Assembly (NCBI RefSeq): GCF_042477335.2
Contig: NC_091255.1
Location: forward strand, 26,886,501 to 26,950,500
Reading direction: 5' to 3'
Origin: Ovis canadensis
Taxonomy: Eukaryota > Chordata > Mammalia > Artiodactyla > Bovidae
DNA: 64,000 bases
Both the position numbers and the translations under genes were made by a program. Every line of letters begins with the position of its first letter. Positions within the stretch are counted from its first letter, which is position 1. Positions 1-11,690 of this stretch are shown here, one piece after another. A model generated the notes under the pieces. The model searched no databases. It worked only from the letters and a program-made list of their open reading frames with translations, and was not told where the DNA came from.

Positions 1-242
1 AGCACCAAAGGCAGTTGTGAGATCCCGGGGGAGTCTTGCCCCTCAGAGTTGCAGCCTCAGCTATAATAAGAGGACACACCACACCCCTCATCTGCTCTCA
101 GAGCTGGGGTACAGACAGGAGTGGGCAGGAGGGGCCATGACTATCTTACCCACGGTTGTCTCCCCAGCCTGGCCCCGGCCCTGGCATGTGGTTGGTGAAC
201 AATAAGTTCCGACAGGGAAAGGGGGTCCCAGACATCACCCCA

Positions 243-480
243 CTTTAGGATTACAAAGCTGCTGTTCCCAGTGGGTTAAGTGACTTGCCCAAAGCCATGG
301 GCTTATTCTAAATAAGAGGGACTCTCAAAGATCTACTGGTATGTGCCAGGCACTCTGCCTGAGCTTTTCACATAAGCCTTTCCACAGTGTTACAAGGGAG
401 GTCTCAGAACCCTCGTGTACAACAGAAGACATTGACACAGAGAAGTTACTTGTCAAAGGCTACCCAGCTGGCAAGCGGCA
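243..480 (+). repeat. MIR SINE relics
   Basis: Two MIR-like stretches: gtgggttaagtgacttgccc at 271-290, and atgtgccaggcactctgcct with gacacagagaagttacttgt to about 480. These are ancient mammalian-wide SINEs. Confidence 0.65.
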
Positions 481-513
481 GTTAGGAGGCCTCCAACTCG
501 ACCCCGCCAGGCT

Positions 514-659
514 CCTCTGTCCATGAGGATTCTCCAGGCAGGAATACTGGAGGAGGTTGCCATGCCCTCTTCCAGGGGATCTTCCCACCCCAAGGATTGA
601 ACCCAGGTCTCCGGCATTGCGGGCAGATTCTTTACCGTCTGAGCCACCAGGGAAGCCCA
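514..659 (-). mobile_element. Bov-tA SINE, partial
   Basis: The complement of Bov-tA, from ctctgtccatgaggattctc to the tRNA-like head gagccaccagggaagccc. Confidence 0.93.
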
Positions 660-2078
660 ACTCTAGCATATCTGGACCCCAAATCTGCCTTTGTGGCCCT
701 CACACTGGGCTGCTTCAAGAAAAGCTTTCATGGACCCCCAGTGGATCCCTGCTTCTGACAGCTGGGACATCCATGCACAGACCCAGATCGGGAGCGCTGT
801 CCTTCTGTGTGAAAGAACAGAGACAGGCCAAATATTTACCAGCCCATGAAGAGCCACAAACCGGCCTGACAGCAGAATCAACTCCGTGCAGGAATGAAGG
901 CCAAGCTGTTGCTACAGAAAGTTGGGGGGGGGGGGGGTGGGCCAGGATCCTGACCGTTGCTGTCTGACAGCTTGGCTTTGGTCAGAGGAACTGAAGGAGA
1001 CCTGGGGAGGCAGCTCAGAGGCTGTCTCTACAACTGCCACCGGAGAAACCCTGGAGGGATTTTCAACTATCAGAATTTCAACCATCAGAGTTGCTCGCTA
1101 GCCTTTTGGTAAGGCGGCGAGAGGGTCGGCCCCTCCCAACGCTCCTTTGTCCATTCAATTGGGCTGGACAAAAATTGATCTCTCATCTTTTCACAGGCTT
1201 GGATATTATTTTTCTTAAAAAAAAAAAAAAAAAAAAGCTAAATGGGTGAGGTTAATTATTCACCAGGTTGCAATTTACTTAAGAATCAAGGGAATGCACA
1301 TTTCCTTCCAGTAGGCAGGGGGATTTCACAGAATCTTCCCTGGGTCTCCCTGGGGGTCTGGCTAAAATCCTCCCTTCCCACCAGCTTCCCATCTTGCTTC
1401 CTGAAGGCAGCTCCAGGGCAAACAAGCTCCCCATTTAAGCCACTTCCCCCACCAAGTTTCTAGCTATCCAGCTTAGAGGGATGGATTGGGGTGGGGGTGG
1501 GGTGGAAGGAGGCAGCAGCCTCAGGAACCTTTGAGAATTCAAAAGGGGCGGGAAATCAGAAAGCTCTCAATTCCTAAATACAACTGCCTAAATCGCAGCA
1601 TAGTTCGGCTGCTGGAGGCCAGGCCCTGGACTGATTCAATCACATCTTGCAAAGGAGGAAAAAAAAACCCAAGGAAAAACCAACTCACTCACTCCCCCGC
1701 CCCAGAAATGAAGCTCGAGGCGATTCCTAAAAATCCCTGTAACTCTGAGCAGCCCACAAGAAGGGGGCACAGACTTAAAGAGAAAATTGCCGGCCACCTG
1801 AGCACTCTCCTATTCCCAGGGATTTATGCCCCTCGTCCTCCGCGCCCGTCACCTCCAGGGTGGTTGCAAAGCTTGTCTGCATCTCATTGCTGCAGACCAG
1901 TCCTGAGGGTGTTTTACGACCATGCAATATTCTAGAGATTTCCACTTCATTTAAGATACTGATCCCCAGGGCCGGGACAGGCATGAGTTCAAAGGGAGAG
2001 AACTCTGTTTTCCCAACCTGACTCAGTACTGCGAACAGACCCTTTTCTTTAATTAGGGAACACCCTCCAGCTGAGAGC
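660..2078. other. Non-coding stretch, left flank
   Basis: Mostly unique sequence with a G10-type run near 927 and an A18 run at 1,217-1,236. No exon, RNA gene or transposon end was recognised. On the minus strand it is downstream of MIR193A and could be part of the primary transcript toward MIR365B. Confidence 0.5.
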
Positions 2079-2284
2079 TTCCCAGGAGGCTCAGTGGTAA
2101 AGAATCCGCCTGCAGTGCAGGAGACCTGGGTTCGATCCCTGGTCGGGAAGATCCCCAGAGAAGGAATTGGCAACCCGCTCCAGCATTCTTGCCTGGAGAA
2201 TTCCATGGACAGAGGAGCCTGGCGGACTGCAGTCCGTGGGGTCCCAAAGAGTCGGACACAACTTAGTGACTAAACAACCACCAA
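2079..2284 (+). mobile_element. Bov-tA SINE
   Basis: tRNA-Glu-like head with B box gggttcgatccc, then the Bov-A unit ending in agtcggacacaacttagtga. Confidence 0.95.
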
Positions 2285-3149
2285 CTCCAGCTGAAGTTCC
2301 CACCAGTCCCCTCCCAGACAATTTTCCCCAAAACTGAGTATGTCTGTACGTTTAGAGGCATGGCCCTAAGGAAACTCTTTTCTCCCACAATTCTGGCGTT
2401 TGCACGCTCCACGGGTTACAGTTGGCAGGACAAAGCTCACACGGAAAAAATGCTGGTCAACAGCAGTTCCGGGCTCTGCCCACTCCCAGGCTTTGCCCGC
2501 TCCTGGGCTCACAAACGGGCCCAACCCTACCTGGGTGACCCCACAGCCCAAGGTGTCCCCTCCATTCAGGCTCCCACATGGCCACTGGAACAGGGACACA
2601 GGTGTGGCAGGATTCCTGGGAGGTCTCCTCCACACGGGCCCACAGAAGTCAGAGAAGATTCTGGAAGAACCTTCCACATCCTTAAGAGGTGGGCCAACCT
2701 GGCAGGGCGGGTTTCTCCCTCCTCCCTGCTTCCAGAAATCTATCCTGTTTTCCAAAGCCGGGAAGAAAGGGGCCCAAAGAGCCCTATTTTGTCAACTGGC
2801 CCTTCGCACGGTTCAGGTCACCTCCCGGCATGTTCCCAAATGTTTTCCCAAGGTCCCCACTGCCAAGACGGCCCAAACACAATACAAACAAACAAAAATA
2901 AACAGAAAGTTCCAACACCAAGCAGACGCAGAGGTTTCAGGGGTTACTGGGGTTTTTCTTTTGCAGGAGGAGGTAGAAACAAAGTTATTGGATAAACAGT
3001 TTAAGAAGGGAATTTCAGCAGAAAACTTTAAGAGGACTGGGGCGGGGGGGGGGGGGGGCGGTTCAGCACAATGTTGCCTAGGTCAGGGAACAAAAGCCTG
3101 GCCATTAAGAACACACCCACAAAAATGTATCTTTAAAGAAATGGTAGCG
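2285..3149. other. Non-coding stretch downstream of MIR193A
   Basis: Unique moderately GC-rich DNA ending in a G13 run at about 3,046-3,058 just before the CpG island. The 293-codon plus-strand frame starting at 2,400 has no recognisable domain and its continuation enters the GC-rich island, so I treat it as chance. Confidence 0.5.
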
Positions 3150-3606
3150 GAGCTCAGAGAGGGGCTAAACCTCCACATCCCGGCCCGTATTCCCGGGGCA
3201 ACTCTAGTCCTCGCGCGGTCCTCACCACCCTCAAGCTCAAGGTGGAGGCTCCGGAAAGCCCAGCAGGGCAGGGCCCCGTAGGCGAATCGGCTCGGCCGGG
3301 GAGAAAGCGGGGCGCCGTCTCTCCCTTCCCTCCAGGTCGGCCGCGGCCAGGATCCGGCTCCACCCGGAGGACACCAACCGCCCGCAGGGACCAACTCGAA
3401 CCTCCGAGTGCGTTCCCACCGCTCCTGCCAAGCGCAGGGATCCCTCGAACCTTCCACACACAACCCGCGGCGAGCGCGCCCCGCCACCCCGTCTCCGGTG
3501 TGGACCCGCGAGGTGCGGCCCGCCCCGGGTCCCCGCCCCGCCTTGGGAGCAGAGCTCGCGTCCGCCCGGGAGAAAACGGCGAGGGGCGAGGAGGAGCCGT
3601 CGGTCC

Positions 3607-3694
3607 TGGGGGCCGAGGACTGGGACTTTGTAGGCCAGTTGAACCGACACCTTCATCTCGCCCGCAAAGACCCAGCTCTCAGCTCCCGCGCGTC
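3607..3694 (-). ncRNA. MIR193A: MIR193A microRNA precursor
   Basis: The minus strand gives an 88-nt hairpin collinear with human mir-193a. The 3p arm (complement of 3619-3640, beginning AACTGGCCTACAAAG) and the 5p arm (complement of 3653-3674, beginning TGGGTCTTTGCGGG) match the human mature sequences as I remember them. Changes fall in the loop (AAGGTGTCGGTT) and lower stem. miR-193a-3p is a post-transcriptional repressor studied as a tumour suppressor; in human its locus is a CpG island prone to methylation silencing. It lies about 10.2 kb downstream of the tRNA-Thr gene, a spacing like that in human. Its usual partner MIR365B would be further left, outside this window. Confidence 0.97.
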
Positions 3695-3798
3695 TCGGAT
3701 TCCGGCTGCGCCCCCGACGGGCTTCCTGGTGGATCCGGCCGCCCACTTTCCACGCGCTTGAGAGAGAGAGAGAGCTGAGGCGCTGGGTTTTGCCCAAG

Positions 3799-3838
3799 CG
3801 GCATCCCTCAAAGGCGGCATCCCCCAAAGGCAGCATCC
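3799..3838. repeat. Short 16-bp tandem repeat upstream of MIR193A
   Basis: About two and a half copies of gcggcatccCtcaaag lie within the CpG island, roughly 105 bp on the promoter side of the miRNA hairpin. Confidence 0.8.
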
Positions 3839-4921
3839 TGCTCGCCTGACGTCCACCAGCCGGCTCCGAGACCAGCCCTCGAAGAGTTACACGACGCCCA
3901 GCGCGCGGCGGCGTCCGGGCCGCCGGGGCGCAGGCCGAAGGACAGGGCTGGGGCGGGGGAGGCGCGGGGACCTAGCCTTTCCCCACCCTCCACCGCCAGC
4001 CGAGCGCAAGAGTTCCATGCAGAGAAACTTCGCCAAGATCCCACGCCGCGCCCGCAAGGCCCAGCGCCGCACCGCCTGGGTTACCTGCGCTCAGATCCGC
4101 CGCGCGCAAGGCCGGCCGGGCCGCTCGCACCGCAGGCCGTGCCCCGCGCTGCATCTGGGGGTCCGGGGGCACATCCGCCAGTCGGGCCCAGCACCCCGAC
4201 GTTCCAGGGCCCCGCGCAAGCCAGGCCGGGGGCCGGGGCCTCGCTCGACCTGCCTGGGACCTGGGGGCGGCCGCCGCCGCCTCCCCAAGGAGCGCGAGCC
4301 GGGCGCCGCGGGGAGAGGAGCGGGGCGGCGAGACCCCTCGAAAGTTGGGGGAGTTCCTCCCGCTGGCGGCGCGGCCCGAGCTGGCTCCACGTGCTGGTGA
4401 CACATCAGGAAGGCTGCGCGCCCCACGGCTCCAGGCGGGCGGACGCAGCCAGCGCCCGCCCGCACCGCCTCCCGGAGCCCGGAGGACGCGCCCCGCCCCG
4501 GCCCGCCCTCCGCCCGCCCCTCGGCGCCGCCGCCCCCGCCCCGGGCCGCCGAGTCCGCTCCAGCCGGCGGCACCGGCGGCACCCGCGGGAGGACACCCGG
4601 GCGGGGTCGGGGCGGCACTGGCGCCCCTTGCCCTCGCCGTCCGCGCAGCCCCGGGGATCGAGTCCGGCCTCGGGCTGCCAGACTCGACAGTCTCCAGTGC
4701 CTTCCTCCCAGGCACGCAGCGCTTCCCGCCCCCGAGCTCCAGTAATTTTCCCTTTTCCTCCTCTGACCGGTCGGAGGCCGCTGCCAGCGCTTCCTCCCTC
4801 GAAGGCCGGCGCCGAGAGCCCCCTGCCGGCCGCTCCGCTCCCGGGCCGCGTCCCCTGCCCGCCTTAACCTCCCCACCAGGAGCCTGCGGGCCGGGCCAGG
4901 CCCTTCTCCTGGGCAAATCAA

Positions 4922-5112
4922 AGTGAAAGTGAAGTCGCTCAGTCGTGTCCGACTCTTTGCGACCAATGGACTGTAGCCTACCAGGCTCCATCCATGGGAT
5001 TTTCCAGGCAAGAGTGCTGGAGTGGATTGCCATTTCCTTCTCCAGGGGATCTTCCTGACTCAGGGACCGAAGCCTGGTCTCCCGCATTACCGTCTGAGCA
5101 CCAGGGAAGCCT
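4922..5112 (-). mobile_element. Bov-tA SINE with TSD at the CpG island edge
   Basis: A nearly full-length minus copy bracketed by direct repeats gggcaaatcaa at 4,911-4,921 and 5,113-5,123. It sits on the upstream border of the MIR193A CpG island. Confidence 0.95.
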
Positions 5113-5526
5113 GGGCAAATCAAGGAGATACTAAATGTAAGACGCCGAGCACTGTACCCTGCAGCACTATTTTTGAAATGTTAATTTTCCACGCCCCCTT
5201 CCAGTGACTTGACCACCGCCTCTCTTCCTTGCGGTACTGTCCTAAAGGAAAACTCGAGGTCTTTAGCGGGGAGGGAGGGAGGGAAGGAGTAAGGACGAAC
5301 TGAAAAGCCTCGAGGCCGAGGGAGAACTTTCCTGAGGCTGGAGAGGGATTGGAATTCAGTGGAATCCCCACTGGTGAGAACCTGCTGCCTCACTCTCATC
5401 TCTGGGGGCACCAGGACGTGGGGGAGCAACCGCCTGCCTCATCTGAGGCTAGTCTGGAGCATCCCTAGGCTTCACCAAGATCCCCATCCTTAAGACGGCC
5501 GGGACTCCAGGGACCACGGCAGAGGA

Positions 5527-5722
5527 TGAGAAAGCTCAGTCACGCAGTCCTGTGCAACTCCTTGCCACCCCATGGACTGTGTAGCCTGCCAGGTTCCTCT
5601 GTCCGTGGGATTTCCCCAGGCAAGAACACTGGGGTGGGCTGTCATTTCCTCCTCCAGAGGATCAAACTCGAGTCTCCTGCATTGGCAAGCAGAATCTTCC
5701 CACTGAGCCACCTGGGAAGCCC
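5527..5722 (-). mobile_element. Bov-tA SINE
   Basis: The complement of Bov-tA, from gctcagtcacgcagtcctgt to gagccacctgggaagccc. Moderately diverged. Confidence 0.92.
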
Positions 5723-7019
5723 ACAGCAGAGGGAGTGACGGGTAAACCTAAGTAATGACTGAGGTCGAATTTCCCCGCCTCTCTTCAGAGAGAGCCTTGG
5801 AGTCAGGTTTAATTTAAATAATGGGACATGCCTGCTTGTAGCCTGGGATAGATACTGGCTATGGTCCTGTCTTCTCTTTCCTGGCGTCACTAATCCAAAT
5901 CATGCCTTAAAACCTCACTGTGGTGGGGGCTGAGTGGTTTATCCGCTCAATTAGCCAACTCGCCCCCAACCTGACATGGAGACCCCAGCACAGTACAGAC
6001 AGATGTGCAGAAGCAGGTGCATCCAGGAAAGCAGATCTGAGAGCATGGAGGGCAGATGGCGGTCAGGCCCGGCAGAGGTGCCCAGTGCTGGGGCCCAGCC
6101 AGCCGCCGGCCCCAAGCCTCTGTAATCCCCATTTTGTGAGAGCCCAGGATTAGAAGGGAAGAAAGAGGAAGATGCCCTGACATTGCTGGTGATGCTGCGG
6201 GTGCTGGCGGGGGTCTGAGGTTCGTGCTCTGCTTTCTCTTCCTCTTTTATTGCTCTTTCTAAATCTGACAGACCCTTTGGATCGCTGAGACTCGAGGAGT
6301 CTGGAGGAGCCGGTGTCCTGGGGGGATGAAAGGGCAGGGATGTAATGGGTTTACCCCAGCACTGATCCCAGAGAAACCCGCAGAAGATTAAGATTTGCTC
6401 CCAGAGCTTGAAATCTCCCTGCTACCCCCTGACCACATCAAAGGACATGACTGTGGGGTGCGCCTAATCCCATCAATGGAATCAAAGCTGGACAAGAAAG
6501 GAAATTCTGCAAACTTGTGCAGCGTCAGGACATAGCTCACAAGAGAAAGGATAAGATACAGCAGGGCCCTGGCCTCCTCCACTAAGGGGTTACGTCCCAG
6601 GAAAGGTCCTGAATCAGTCCACAAGCAGACAGGGCCTGCTCTTTGCTTCCTTAGGTGCCCACTGTGGGAAGATCAACCACAAGAATTCAGAAACTGGGCA
6701 GTAGGGCCGGGCCTGCCTCCAAGGACAGGATGGGACCCTGAGAGTGCTGGACTCATCTGTGTCTCACAGTTTCGGTGGCTCCCAGCTTTCAGAAAATCTT
6801 TTCAGAAAGATGCTCCTTTTACCACTGTGTCCCTAAAGGCTGGTGTACATATGTGAGATGGTTTTAGGTTAAAAAAACAATGTAATAGGTATTTTTTTAT
6901 TTCATGAATATTGTTATCATGATGAGGTTCAAATAAGCTAACTCAAAGACCAGTATTTAGCAAATAAGACTGAGCGAGCATGCATGACAAGTGGTATTCT
7001 CTCCGGCAAAAGTGATGAC
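5723..7019. other. Intergenic stretch
   Basis: Mainly unique sequence with an AT-rich part at about 6,860-6,960. I see no gene, RNA or clear repeat in it. Confidence 0.5.
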
Positions 7020-7190
7020 AGTGTGTTAGTGGCTCTGTCGGCTCCAGTTGTTTTTGATCCCATGGACTGTAGCCCACCAGGCTCCTCTGTCCGTGGAATT
7101 CTCCAGGCAAAAATACTGGAGTGGGTTGCCATTTCCTTCTCCAGGGGATCTTCCCGACCCAAGGATCGAACCTGGGTCTCCTGCATTGCA
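7020..7190 (-). mobile_element. Bov-tA SINE, head truncated
   Basis: The complement of Bov-tA, from gtgttagtggctctgtcggc to cctgggtctcctgcattgca. The 5' tRNA head is missing. Confidence 0.9.
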
Positions 7191-7529
7191 AATTACTAAT
7201 TAGAAAAACCGCTCCTTCCAACCATCTTTAGAGAAGCATTGCCTTGGAAGCGTGGCTTTCAAACATTCAGCCATGCCTCATGGGAGGGAATATATATATG
7301 TTTATAAAATGTTTTATAAAACCATTCTTATGCACTCAAATTACTTGATGTTAATCCATTCTGTTCCATGTTAAAAAAACAAAAAAACAAACAAAAAAAA
7401 AACCCCAGCTGCTTGCAAGCTATTCAGTTTACTTCATGATCCACTCATGGGTTACCTCCTACAGTTTGAAAAAGCCTGCCTTAGAGAACAGGCCATGATG
7501 ATAATGATTGCAGCTCTCAATTGGTAAGA

Positions 7530-7680
7530 AAACTTTCAGTGCCAAGACCCTGTGCTAAGAGCTTCTCGGTACACTCTCCCAGTGACTCTAGGTCAGAGGT
7601 ATTATTATTGCCCACATTTTACAGGTGAAATTACTTGCCAGGGTCAGTCGGCCAGTAAGTGCAGACGGAGAGCAGCCCCC
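7530..7680 (+). repeat. MIR SINE relic
   Basis: ccctgtgctaagagcttctc, tattgcccacattttacagg and gtcggccagtaagtgcagac follow the MIR consensus order. Confidence 0.75.
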
Positions 7681-8569
7681 CTCCACCCCGGTCTACCGCA
7701 CTCCCCACCAGCATCTCCCAGGAAAGTACCTCAGAAGCGCCGCCGAGTTCACACACCTCTGCTCTGACCCTCCCTCCAAGTCTGCCCTGCGGCTCCTCCC
7801 ATTTCCCCCACCCTCACCATCCACACACCTACGGGAGTCTGGCTCCTAAACAAGCTAACCTCAGAGCCCCCCGAGATGAGGGTGGGAGTGCGGGTGTGAC
7901 ATAGAGGGTTGTCTCTGCCACCTTGCCCTACACACCCATCCCCGTGGCTGGGAGGGATCAACCTGCCTAGGGGTAAAAATCCCATAGATCGGGGGCCACT
8001 GACCTTATTCTCGGGCTTCCCTCCCTCTAGATTCTTCCCTAGGCCTCTCCCTGCTGCTCTGTTTGAAACCACAGCCCCCTTTCCATCACTTTTTATCCCC
8101 AACTCAGCCTTTCTCTCCTTCCATACCCCTCCTCCCCTCGAAAGTGCCGTCTTGTTTCCTCATTTGCATCCGTCCCGTCCCCCTTGCTGATTTTGCCTCG
8201 GACTCCCAGGATGCGAGCTCCGCAGGGATAGGACGCTTCCCCTCTTTCGTATACCACCACTGTTCCCCTGTCCACATAAGCCACTCTCAGCAAAGATGTG
8301 CTGAACGCCTTTCAGTCCTGCACACACTATCCTGAGAACTGTTTTGCCATTGCTGGATGGGTTTGGCTGCCCCAAACCCTCCCCCATCCAAGGCCTGCTC
8401 TGGACACACACAGAGACACAGCCACACTCTAACACCTTCTGATTTCACCCATTTCCTCTCAGAGGGTGACTGCATTCCTCCCAGGGCCAGAGGGCCACAT
8501 TCACTGTGACCTCCAAGGCCCAAACCATGCAAGGTATTTAATATTAACCCCATGTTCCAGTCCTGATTC

Positions 8570-8720
8570 TCTGCTAATAATGCATATGTGCCATCTCTCT
8601 AGGAGGGCATAAAGCCCTGTGACGTGCCAGGGCAGGAATAAGAACTCTGATTTATGGATACAGAAACTGGGCTTGGGGAGATGAAATGATTTACCCAAGG
8701 TCACTCTGTAGGAGTTCTTT
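8570..8720 (+). repeat. MIR SINE relic
   Basis: atggatacagaaactgggct and atttacccaaggtcactctg are the MIR core and 3' part. Confidence 0.65.
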
Positions 8721-8822
8721 TCCCTCAAATGTCCTCCTCTGGGCCATCCAGCCTATCCAATGTCACAGTTGTGCATAGGCAGGGTTGTGCTGTGTTCAAT
8801 TTCCCGCCATCAGTCAGACAGA

Positions 8823-9170
8823 GCTCAGACTGCCCTGGTGATCGAGTGGATAAGAATCCACCTGCCAGTGCAGAGGATATGAGTTCTATCCCTGCTCTGG
8901 GAAGATTCCATGCCATGGAGCAACTAAGCCCATGCACCACAACTCCTGAGCCCGCATTTCAGAGCCTGCCAGTCGCAACTACTGAGCGCACGCCTAGAAC
9001 CTGTGCTCTGCAACGAGAGAAGCCGGCAAAATGAGAAACCCACTCTCTGCAACTAGAGTAGCTCCTGCTTTCTGCAACTAGACAGCTTGCACACAGCAAT
9101 GAAGCTCCAGTGCAGCCAAAAATAAACACAAAAATAATATTTATAAAACAACACTAAAAAAAAAAAAAGA
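8823..9170 (+). mobile_element. CHR-type full-length tRNA SINE
   Basis: A tRNA-like head (ctgccctggtgatcgagtgg), the body ccatgcaccacaactcctga, the tail cagtgcagccaaaaataaac and A12. Confidence 0.9.
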
Positions 9171-9753
9171 TCTAGGAGCTTGTCTTCTGGGGAATCCAAC
9201 TGTTGACAGGGAATTTCTGTGTCCCTTCCCTGCCTCTGCAGCCTGATATTGGAGTCAAGCCTAATGATTTTGTTCACTATGTGCTTTTTCTGCTGATCAA
9301 GAGTGAATATTACAAGAGAGAAAAGGACCGGCTTGGCCCACAGGCTGGCAAAGAGATGAGCCATCTCCTGGGTACATGTCAGGTTATCATCAAAGATGAT
9401 TTTTCCCAGCAGATTTGGCCCATCCTGCAGAAAAGCTTAACCTATGTGATGAAGGTAGTGCTTTCTGGACAAATCATTTCCCTTCTCTTTGCCTGTCTCT
9501 GTGGCTATCATCTGAGAGGTTTGGGAGATTGCTTTCATTCCTGTCAGTCCATGATTCCAAGATGGCAACTTCTGTCCCAAAGGATGGAATTGTACCTTTA
9601 GTATTTGCTTATAAAATTATCAACAGGAATATTGGCTTCTTAATTTGAAATTCCATTTTATGTGCAAGGTCAGTGGTGGGATGGGGGCCTAAGGGGGAGA
9701 AAAGCACCTCTCCCTGTTTAGATGCAACCTAGATTATGATATTTGAGTGTCAG
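9171..9753. other. Intergenic stretch between a SINE and BovB
   Basis: An open frame of 132 codons (from 9,203) includes PDIGVKPNDFVHYVLF, but I recognise no family and the frame lacks any splice or start context. Possibly a decayed retrocopy or plain chance. Nothing else is seen. Confidence 0.35.
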
Positions 9754-9762
9754 TGATGATTG

Positions 9763-10021
9763 CTGATGCTGAAGCTGAAACTCCAGTACTTTGGCCATCT
9801 CATGCGAAGAGCTGACTTATTGGAAAAGACTCTGATGCTGGGAGGGATTGGGGGCAGGAGGAGAAGGGGACGACAGAGGATGAGATGGCTGGATGGCATC
9901 ACTGACTCGATGGACTTGAGTCTGAGTGAACTCCGGGAGTTGGTGATGGACAGGGAGGCCTGGCATGATGCGATTCATGGGGTCGCAAAGAGTCGGACAC
10001 GACTGAGTGACTGAACTGAAC
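9763..10021 (+). mobile_element. BovB LINE 3' end (5'-truncated)
   Basis: The typical BovB tail: ctccagtactttggccatct, gaagagctgacttattggaa, a ggatgagatggctggatggc stretch and the ending actgagtgactgaactgaac. Candidate 9-bp target-site repeats tgatgattg lie at 9,754 and 10,022. Confidence 0.93.
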
Positions 10022-11482
10022 TGATGATTGAATGAGGGTAGAAGTAGCTAGGATTGTTTGTGGTGCTCTGGCAAATTCCTGTTCAACCTCCAAAGCCCAG
10101 CCACATCGTCACTTCCTACACAGGAAGACCTCCCCAACCCTTCAAGCAGGGTCCTCTCTTGTAAGAAGGCTCTTTTCTCTATCCCAGGTGCTGTAAACAC
10201 AGACACCAGTGAGACACCAGTCCCAGTCCTGAGGGGCCTCCCGGCTATGGTGTGAAACACACAGAGGTCTCCCATACAATAAGCTGTGAGTCATTCTCTG
10301 GGGGAATCAGAGATTTCTCAGAGGCTGTGATACCTGAATCTTGCCAAAGGGATGGAATTTGACTCTGAACCAGTGACTAGATCTAGCCACTAATTTGCAG
10401 GCAATACCAAGGACAGAAGAACTTGAACTGCACTAACAGTCTGCAGTCAGCAAAGTCTAGACTATAGGAAACTCTCCAGGTCAAATGGGCCGGATTCCTC
10501 AACAGACACACTGCAAGGAAATCAAAGGGAAGGAAGCGAATTCTAGTGATTGGAGGGGAAAAAAAGAGCTTAAAAGCTTAAAAAATTTTTTTAAATGCAC
10601 AAAGTTCAACTCCAGGTTGTAAGGATATAAAGACGCACAATGAAGTGATAAGTTAAAAGGCAAGAAAGTGATTACTATAAAAGTAGGGAGTATGGTTGCT
10701 TCTGGCCGTCGGGGGGTTGTGACTGGGGGGAGGGCACACGAAGGAGTTTACTGAGTGTCTGATAAAGTTCTCTGACCTGGGTGGTGTTCTTCTTATAACT
10801 CATTAAGGCATTCACTTGATTTGTGTGGTTTCTAAAACTGTGATTTATTGTACAATAAAGATTTAAAAATAGATATCTCCAGGCTGGAATATTGGACTAA
10901 AACTGACAGCACGAGGCAAAATATATCTACTTGCCAAATTCTGCTTTTAAGTTAAATAATATTCGCTTGCAGGAAAGAATCGGCCTGACCTAAAGTAGCT
11001 GATATTTTAAAAAATATCTTGGAGGTTTTAGCCGCCCACAAATGGCTGTGCCTGCCTACGTGGCTCTTCAAGTGTAGTCTCAGAGGCCCTGTGTTTTTCC
11101 TAGATCTTGCGGGGGAGCCACTGCGGGGAGGTCTGGGGGGAGATTTGCAGCTCTGGTCCTGCCCATCAGGGAGGACTGGCTGTTACTCTGGATGGAGGAG
11201 CCAGGGCTGTATAGTCTCATCACGAGGGCATCATGTCCAAGCCCTACTGTGAAATTCACTACTTTGGCAGCCATGAGAGAGAGAGGGTGGGGTGGGGCCC
11301 CTGAAGGCCTCTCCCTGTCCTCCCCCTCCCCCTACCTTGCTTCTCCAAGGGCCAGGCTCTGAGAAACTTAGAATTTCAAGCCGCTTAGAAAACATCTCTT
11401 TCAACTCTCGAATTTTGCAACCAAGAAAGTTGAAGTCCAGGGTATATAAGTGATTTAACAGGGGTCAAGCAATAGACACCAG
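10022..11482. other. Intergenic stretch
   Basis: Unique and AT-rich DNA. Parts of about 10,600-10,880 (the ataaagttctctgacctggg and tgtacaataaagatttaaaa stretches) look like an unidentified old retroelement end. No gene recognised. Confidence 0.4.
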
Positions 11483-11690
11483 GCTTCCCTGGTGGCTCAG
11501 ATGGTAAAGAATCTGCCTCCAACATTTGATCCCTGGGTCAGGAAGATCACCTGTAGAAGGGCATGGCAACCCACTCCGCTATTCTTGCCTGGAGAATCCC
11601 ATGGACAGAGGAGGTTGGTGGGCTACAGTCCATGGGGTCCCCAAAGAGTCGGACAGGACTAAGCAAGTAACACTTTCACACACGGCAATA
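11483..11690 (+). mobile_element. Bov-tA SINE
   Basis: From ggcttccctggtggctcaga to agtcggacaggactaagcaa and a cacac tail. A small deletion affects the tRNA part. Confidence 0.93.

Larger units (their letters stand above)
3150..4870 (-). promoter_or_regulatory. CpG island around and upstream of MIR193A
   Basis: Dense CpG and very high GC run through this stretch, with repeated cggcgc/ccgccc motifs and GC-box-like ggggcggg sequences. MIR193A sits at its downstream end for minus-strand transcription. It is the obvious candidate promoter for pri-miR-193a, though no start site can be fixed by eye. The long open frames here in several phases are products of GC bias. The right edge is capped by a Bov-tA insertion at 4,922. 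Confidence 0.8.

Noticed and set aside
2400-3281. Plus-strand frame of 293 codons
   Set aside because: Low-complexity composition, passes through a G13 run, no recognised family and no conserved start context.
3972-5123. Minus-strand frame of 383 codons in the CpG island
   Set aside because: Its end lies in a Bov-tA SINE and the rest is Arg/Pro/Gly/Ala-rich in a GC-saturated island where many frames are open. No domain or splice context is visible.
9203-9601. Frame of 132 codons with PDIGVKPNDFVHYVLF
   Set aside because: No family recognised, sits between a SINE tail and BovB, and has no promoter or splice signs. Kept only as an unexplained stretch.
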